This document shows, one piece after another, positions 5,721-8,723 of a DNA stretch of 8,723 nucleotides. Numbering within the stretch: the first letter of the stretch is position 1; the number at the start of each line of letters is the position of its first letter. The translations under genes were made by a program, and so were the position numbers. The stretch comes from Euryarchaeota archaeon UBA202 (GTDB taxonomy: Archaea > Thermoplasmatota > E2 > UBA202), in NCBI GenBank assembly GCA_002502685.1, contig DAQA01000008.1, forward strand, positions 65,157 through 73,879, in the 5' to 3' direction. The notes under the pieces were generated by a model. It had not been told where the DNA came from. It saw only the letters and a list, made by a program, of their open reading frames with translations, and ran no database searches.

Positions 5721-5751
5721 CTTTTATGTGCTCAGTATCCATAGCTATCTC

Positions 5752-6228
5752 ATGATGAATAAACTTGAAAGAGTCGCAAATCTTATGATAAAGAATGAAT
5801 TGACTCTTGCCATCGCTGAATCCTGTACAGGTGGTCTTATTTGTCATACTGTGACCAATATTCCTGGTAGCTCTACTTTTTTTGAGGTGGGTATTATTTC
5901 CTATAGCAATACGGCAAAAGCTCAATTCTTGAATGTACAAAAAAAAACACTTGAACGCTATGGTGCTGTCTCTTCACAGACAGCTGAAGAGATGGCCCAG
6001 GGAATAAGAATAAAGGCAGGTGCAGATATTGGACTTTCCACTACGGGTGTCGCCGGACCTGGCGGGGGAACAGCAGAAAAACCCGTGGGTCTTGTATATA
6101 TTGCTCTTTCGAATGAGAAAAAGACTACCGTTTATAAATATACTTTTACTGGAAATCGATGGGAAAATAAAGAAAGCACGTGCCAGAAAGCCCTTGAGAT
6201 ACTTATAAAACATCTTCAGAAACAATGA
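5752..6228 (+). CDS. pncC: nicotinamide-nucleotide amidase, CinA C-terminal domain type (PncC)
   Basis: 158 residues, equal to the CinA C-terminal domain alone. This domain deamidates nicotinamide mononucleotide to nicotinate mononucleotide in NAD salvage. Family motifs are AIAESCTGGLI (20-30), IISYSNTAK (48-56), YGAVSSQTAEEMAQG (70-84), LSTTGVAGPGGG (95-106) and KPVGLVYIA (110-118). There is no N-terminal molybdopterin-binding-like domain as in full CinA. Start choice: ATG 5752 or 5755 gives the usual 20-odd residues before AESCTGG. A GTG at 5728 would add eight residues with no homology-like content. Its TGA overlaps the rtcA ATG in ATGA, so the two are translationally coupled. Calling it competence-damage protein would be a carry-over name. 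Confidence 0.9.
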   Translation: MMNKLERVANLMIKNELTLAIAESCTGGLICHTVTNIPGSSTFFEVGIISYSNTAKAQFLNVQKKTLERYGAVSSQTAEEMAQGIRIKAGADIGLSTTGVAGPGGGTAEKPVGLVYIALSNEKKTTVYKYTFTGNRWENKESTCQKALEILIKHLQKQ

Positions 6229-7265
6229 TCACTATAGATGGTTCTCATGGAGAGGGAGGGGGGCAAATATTGCGTCTCTCAGTTGCATTATCAGCAGTTA
6301 CCCACGAACCCATCAGGGTTACAAATATCCGGCATAATCGGCCAAATCCTGGCTTAAAGCCACAGCATGTCATGGCCATTAATTCAGTGGCAGAGATTTG
6401 TCATGCTCATGTTGAGGGCAACAAGGTGGGATCATTAGCGATTACTTTTTATCCAGGTGACATAAAAGGGGGTACCTATTCATTTGATATTGGAACTGCA
6501 GGAAGTCTTACTCTAGTATTACAAGCCTGTATTCTCCCCTCTCTGTTTGCCGATCAAAAGGTAGACATTACCATAACGGGTGGCACAGATGTTAAATGGG
6601 CACCACCTTGGGATTATTTTCACCATGTTTTTTTATCTCATTTACAACATATGAATGTTAACATACAAGCACATCTGATTCGCCGTGGTTATTACCCTCG
6701 TGGCGGGGGAAAGGCCACTGTGGTCATTGATCCCTTGGACACGTTCAATCCCCTTAACCCAAAAGATACCCGGAACGTCCAGGTAAGGGGGATAGTCAAC
6801 ATGGCAAATCTTCCTTCACATATTGGCGAAAGAATAAAAAAATCTGCAGTGGAAACCCTATCCAAACATCAGATTCCTACTTACATCGATATCATTTTAG
6901 AGCAGTCCTCTTCAGTTGGCGCAGGTATCGCCCTCTGGACGCGTAATGGAAATATCTTAGGAGCAGATTGTCTGGGTGAGAAGGGTGTTTCGGCAGAAAA
7001 AGTTGGGTCACTTGCTGCCTCTAGGCTTCTATCAGAAATACAGTCAGGAGCCACTTGTGATATTTATGCTGTGGATCAAATGCTTCCCTATCTTGCCTTA
7101 CCCAGTAAAGGATTTTTTTTATGTCGAGAAATATCTCGGCATGCATCCACAGAAATGTGGCTCTTAAACATGTTTTTAAAAAAAGATTTTTTGGTTCAAC
7201 AAAGTGGTTTTCTCAAAAAAGTTACTGTCGTGGACAGCCGTGATGAGACAATGCCCTCTGCATAA
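6225..7265 (+). CDS. rtcA: RNA 3'-terminal phosphate cyclase (RtcA)
   Basis: 346 residues, normal family length. RtcA uses ATP to adenylate itself on histidine, transfers AMP to an RNA 3'-phosphate and forms a 2',3'-cyclic phosphate. Signatures are IDGSHGEGGGQILR (4-17), RHNRPNPGLKPQH (36-48), FDIGTAGSLTLVLQ (87-100), GGTDVKWAPPWDYF (119-132), RRGYYPRGGGKA (153-164), DQMLPYLALP (284-293) and the likely adenylated H306 in ISRHASTEMW. The inserted domain spans roughly 183-275. The glycine-rich blocks and catalytic histidine are all present, so it should be active and is RtcA-like rather than the inactive Rcl1 type. It starts inside the pncC stop (ATGA), and no RtcB or RtcR-like gene is beside it. 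Confidence 0.95.
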   Translation: MITIDGSHGEGGGQILRLSVALSAVTHEPIRVTNIRHNRPNPGLKPQHVMAINSVAEICHAHVEGNKVGSLAITFYPGDIKGGTYSFDIGTAGSLTLVLQACILPSLFADQKVDITITGGTDVKWAPPWDYFHHVFLSHLQHMNVNIQAHLIRRGYYPRGGGKATVVIDPLDTFNPLNPKDTRNVQVRGIVNMANLPSHIGERIKKSAVETLSKHQIPTYIDIILEQSSSVGAGIALWTRNGNILGADCLGEKGVSAEKVGSLAASRLLSEIQSGATCDIYAVDQMLPYLALPSKGFFLCREISRHASTEMWLLNMFLKKDFLVQQSGFLKKVTVVDSRDETMPSA

Positions 7266-7292
7266 AAACAACTACTGTATCTTTCATATACC

Positions 7293-7355
7293 TTGCTAAT
7301 TAGCAATTTGGTAAACTGCATAGGAATCAAACTTTTTTTTTTTGTGTCTTTTTTT
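7293..7355 (+). terminator. terminator region of the pncC-rtcA operon
   Basis: A perfect 14-bp palindrome TTGCTAATTAGCAA (7293-7306) begins 28 nt after the rtcA stop. It is followed by an 11-T run (7333-7343) and a 7-T run (7349-7355). Long T-tracts are the main archaeal termination signal. Confidence 0.6.
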
Positions 7356-7364
7356 CCCGTTATT

Positions 7365-7383
7365 AAAAAAGATGAATATCTTT
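7365..7383 (-). terminator. hairpin/T-run terminator of the minus-strand cluster
   Basis: Read on the minus strand, AAAGAT-ATTC-ATCTTT (7383 to 7368) forms a 6-bp stem and continues into a T-run (six T in total to 7365). It lies about 43 nt after the zinc-ribbon gene, facing the plus-strand T-tracts, so the two convergent operons are separated. Confidence 0.5.
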
Positions 7384-7425
7384 AAAAAATCCTATGATTT
7401 CTCCTTAGATTATGGAAGAATAACC

Positions 7426-7620
7426 TTATTTTGGTATGTACATGACAAGTAATAGAATCAACAAAACGGCAAGTGCGCCATACATAAGGTACATGTATCG
7501 TCGTCTTTTTTTTGTGAAGGCTTCATACTCCGTTTTACATTTATCTGAGCAGATTGTTTCTCCAAATGGTATCGCCTTTCCACATATTTGGCAATGGGAA
7601 TGTTGGGGAATTTTTTCCAT
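7426..7620 (-). CDS. zinc-ribbon single-pass membrane protein (DUF2116-like)
   Basis: 64 residues from ATG at 7620. The N-terminal zinc ribbon has four cysteine ligands, C10-x2-C13 and C24-x3-C28 (HCQICGKAIPFGETICSDKC). A basic stretch KKRRRYMY follows, then one hydrophobic helix at about 46-62, ending in PK. The positive residues before the helix place the zinc ribbon on the cytoplasmic side. This matches the small archaeal zinc-ribbon family of unknown function often annotated DUF2116. The start at 7620 is preferred over a TTG at 7632 because GAGGT (7627-7631) is a well-placed SD. That SD sits inside the last codons of the UMP kinase gene, whose stop is 1 nt upstream, so the pair is coupled. 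Confidence 0.8.
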   Translation of the reverse strand: MEKIPQHSHCQICGKAIPFGETICSDKCKTEYEAFTKKRRRYMYLMYGALAVLLILLLVMYIPK

Positions 7621-7621
7621 A

Positions 7622-8278
7622 TTATACCTCAATTATGGTGCCATCAAATTTTTGGTCATATAGTGCATTCTCTAATGATTTAAGGTCTTTTCCATTGAGG
7701 ACCCGTGTTTTGATATTTCCCTTTTTGATTATCTTGCAGGCTTTTTTATCAATAATAACATTTAGTCCCGCGTGCCATTTTTTATTGCATAATTTGATTA
7801 GCTCGTTGATATGAATTGAATCATATTTTTTTGCCTCAGGGTATATTTTTGGATCATCTGTATAGACGCCATTAACATCTGTTGCAATAATGAATCTATC
7901 TGCATTCAATCGAAGGGCAAGAGTGGCTCCCACGGCATCGGTTGACTGGCCGGGTATTGTTCCCCCCATAACTATAGAGGTCGTAGCTTTCACTGCTTTA
8001 TCAATCGTGGAGGGTATCTGGTAGGAGAAATCCAAGGCGGTGGCTAACAATAATGCATTCATTTTTGTAGCCAAAATTCCTATCCTATCCAACTTTTTTT
8101 CGCTATGGGTAAAATATCGCGCGGCATTAATATAGATCCGGGCAAATTTCCCCCCGCCTGTCACTATATAAAGGGTCATATCCTTACTGGCCTTTTTTAG
8201 TAAGGAAGATACATTTTGGATAAAGGTTACATCTTCGGGGGGTAGAATTGATCCCCCCAATGAAATTACTACTTTCAT
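7622..8278 (-). CDS. pyrH: UMP kinase (uridylate kinase), archaeal type
   Basis: 218 residues, amino-acid-kinase fold. It phosphorylates UMP to UDP with ATP in pyrimidine nucleotide synthesis. Motifs are VVISLGGSI (3-11, phosphate loop), IVTGGGKFARIYI (38-50), LDRIGILATKMNA (63-75), IVMGGTIPGQSTDAVGATLA (102-121) and the nucleotide-binding TDVNGVYTDDPK (133-144). The short length and STDAV block are those of the archaeal PyrH group rather than longer bacterial enzymes. No strong SD precedes the ATG (AAAGGGTAG only). It lies 56 nt after P1/L12 with a TATA-like box 27-28 nt upstream, so it may also be transcribed as a leaderless mRNA. The zinc-ribbon gene follows directly. Confidence 0.94.
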   Translation of the reverse strand: MKVVISLGGSILPPEDVTFIQNVSSLLKKASKDMTLYIVTGGGKFARIYINAARYFTHSEKKLDRIGILATKMNALLLATALDFSYQIPSTIDKAVKATTSIVMGGTIPGQSTDAVGATLALRLNADRFIIATDVNGVYTDDPKIYPEAKKYDSIHINELIKLCNKKWHAGLNVIIDKKACKIIKKGNIKTRVLNGKDLKSLENALYDQKFDGTIIEV

Positions 8279-8301
8279 CTACCCTTTAAGTGAATAGTAT
8301 C

Positions 8302-8312
8302 GTATAAGGTTT
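8302..8312 (-). promoter_or_regulatory. TATA-like box for pyrH
   Basis: Minus-strand AACCTTATACG is centred about 28 nt before the pyrH ATG at 8278, consistent with leaderless initiation. A weak hairpin AAGAA-CGA-TTCTT (8321-8333) just after the P1/L12 stop could partly end the ribosomal transcript. Confidence 0.4.
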
Positions 8313-8334
8313 AGAAAGAGAAGAACGATTCTTT

Positions 8335-8646
8335 TTAGTCAAATAGTGCCCCTAATCCTTCTGCAGCTTCTTCTTCACTAACTTCTTCTTTTACCTCTTC
8401 TTTTTTTTCTTCCTTCTTCTCTTCTGTTTGAGCTGGCTGCTGTGCTGCTGGTGCGGCTGCGGGCATCGCGGCAGCTGATGAAATTACTTCTTCTATGTCG
8501 ACATCCTCAAGGGATGCTGTCAAAGCTTTTATTCGTGATTCATCAACTTTTTTGATACCTGCTGCGGTTAATATCTTCTTTAAACTATCTTCTTTAATCT
8601 TCTGTCCTGCAGAATGAAGAAGCATTGCGCCATATATATATTCCAT
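8335..8646 (-). CDS. rpl12: ribosomal protein P1 / archaeal L12
   Basis: 103 residues, the flexible stalk protein of the large ribosomal subunit. Several dimers bind the C-terminal helix of L10/P0 and recruit translation factors. The N-terminal dimerisation domain starts MEYIYGAMLLHSAGQKI and contains TAAGIKKVDESRIKALTASL (27-46). An Ala/Pro hinge covers about 58-72, then a Lys/Glu-rich tail (75-95) and the factor-binding end AAEGLGALFD (94-103). Most archaeal proteins end LFG, so the final Asp is slightly unusual. The ATG at 8646 is used instead of a GTG nine bases upstream because the family begins MEYIY and GAGGTG (8653-8658) is an SD ending 6 nt before it. The upstream gene's stop is about 18 nt away. 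Confidence 0.96.
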   Translation of the reverse strand: MEYIYGAMLLHSAGQKIKEDSLKKILTAAGIKKVDESRIKALTASLEDVDIEEVISSAAAMPAAAPAAQQPAQTEEKKEEKKEEVKEEVSEEEAAEGLGALFD

Positions 8647-8664
8647 TTTTTTCACCTCTATTCT

Positions 8665-8723
8665 TTATTTAGGAAGATTTTTTTTCTTGTTTGTCTTCTC
8701 TTCTCCACTATCTTCTGTTTTTT
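8665..8723 (-). CDS. C-terminal tail of the gene upstream of P1/L12, probably ribosomal protein L10 (P0), partial
   Basis: The last 59 nt on the minus strand contain a frame ending at TAA 8665-8667 with the tail KTEDSGEEKTNKKKNLPK. Charged, lysine/glutamate-rich tails are usual for archaeal L10, which normally lies directly before P1/L12. The tail lacks the GLGALF ending seen in many archaeal L10 proteins, so the assignment rests on position and composition. A second open frame ending at TAG 8658-8660 is basic and cannot be excluded. Confidence 0.4.
   Translation of the reverse strand, partial: KTEDSGEEKTNKKKNLPK

Larger units (their letters stand above)
5469..5751. other. intergenic region between C25 peptidase and pncC
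   Basis: 283 nt with no supportable gene. Contents are a weak ATGGG/CCCAT hairpin (5509-5525), a bulged hairpin AGGT-TTGAT/ATCAAACCT (5558-5581, CTTTT loop, one bulged A) that may end or protect the peptidase mRNA, and a perfect dyad next to the pncC promoter (5695-5720). Confidence 0.5.

Noticed and set aside
5728..5751. GTG start adding eight residues to PncC
   Set aside because: The family normally has about 20 residues before AESCTGG, and the ATG at 5752 or 5755 gives this. The GTG also overlaps the TATA-like box.
7436..7814. Plus-strand frames opposite the zinc-ribbon and pyrH genes
   Set aside because: They are antisense to well-supported genes with recognised motifs, have no SD, and their products resemble nothing known.
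8380..8470. Repetitive TTC/CTT-rich stretch as a possible simple repeat
   Set aside because: It is the reverse complement of the Lys/Glu-rich tail and Ala-rich hinge of P1/L12, fully explained by coding.
8653..8655. GTG start for P1/L12 (adds MKK)
   Set aside because: The GTG is part of the GAGGTG SD itself, and the family begins MEYIY at the downstream ATG.
1..8723. CRISPR array, toxin-antitoxin or known defence cassette
   Set aside because: No regularly spaced repeats, Cas, restriction, antitoxin or other defence motifs were found on either strand.

Overview
The window reads as AT-rich chromosomal DNA from an archaeon, most likely a euryarchaeote. Support comes from the gene families: archaeal FEN1 with a C-terminal PCNA-binding motif, archaeal ribosomal stalk protein P1/L12, archaeal-type UMP kinase, a COG4741-type nuclease, a DUF2116-like zinc-ribbon membrane protein, and a tRNA-Asn without an encoded CCA. 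Expression signals are also archaeal: TATA-like boxes about 27 nt before starts that lack a Shine-Dalgarno (SD), GAGG/GGTGA-type SDs elsewhere, and T-tract terminators. The secreted C25 (gingipain-like) protease suggests a protein-degrading heterotroph, such as the sediment Thermoplasmata-related lineages in which such proteases are known. That placement is inference.

Layout. Positions 1-434 (minus) hold the N-terminal part of an IS transposase that runs off the left edge. Positions 544-657 (plus) encode a 37-residue, very lysine-rich small protein with its own SD and hairpin terminator. Positions 808-2906 form a tight plus-strand operon: GT2 glycosyltransferase, membrane-anchored Holliday-resolvase-related nuclease, FEN1. 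A tRNA-Asn(GTT) follows at 2969-3042. A gene-free stretch of about 400 nt with several hairpins separates it from a minus-strand thioredoxin (3439-3753), which is divergent from the secreted C25 peptidase (4023-5468). After a 283-nt gap with a perfect dyad come PncC/CinA and RtcA, overlapping by ATGA (5752-7265). They converge on a minus-strand cluster that is transcribed right to left: an upstream gene tail (probably ribosomal protein L10/P0), P1/L12, UMP kinase, and the zinc-ribbon membrane protein.

Most genes are housekeeping. The FEN1 operon belongs to replication and flap processing. PncC-RtcA links pyridine-nucleotide salvage with RNA 3'-end cyclisation. The right-hand cluster couples the ribosomal stalk with pyrimidine nucleotide synthesis. 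The accessory-looking parts are the transposase/small-protein region at the left and the protease. No CRISPR array, toxin-antitoxin pair or recognisable defence system is visible. I do not see a convincing new multi-gene system. The best candidates for something undescribed are the 37-residue lysine-rich protein, the membrane-tethered nuclease co-transcribed with FEN1, and the dyad before pncC.
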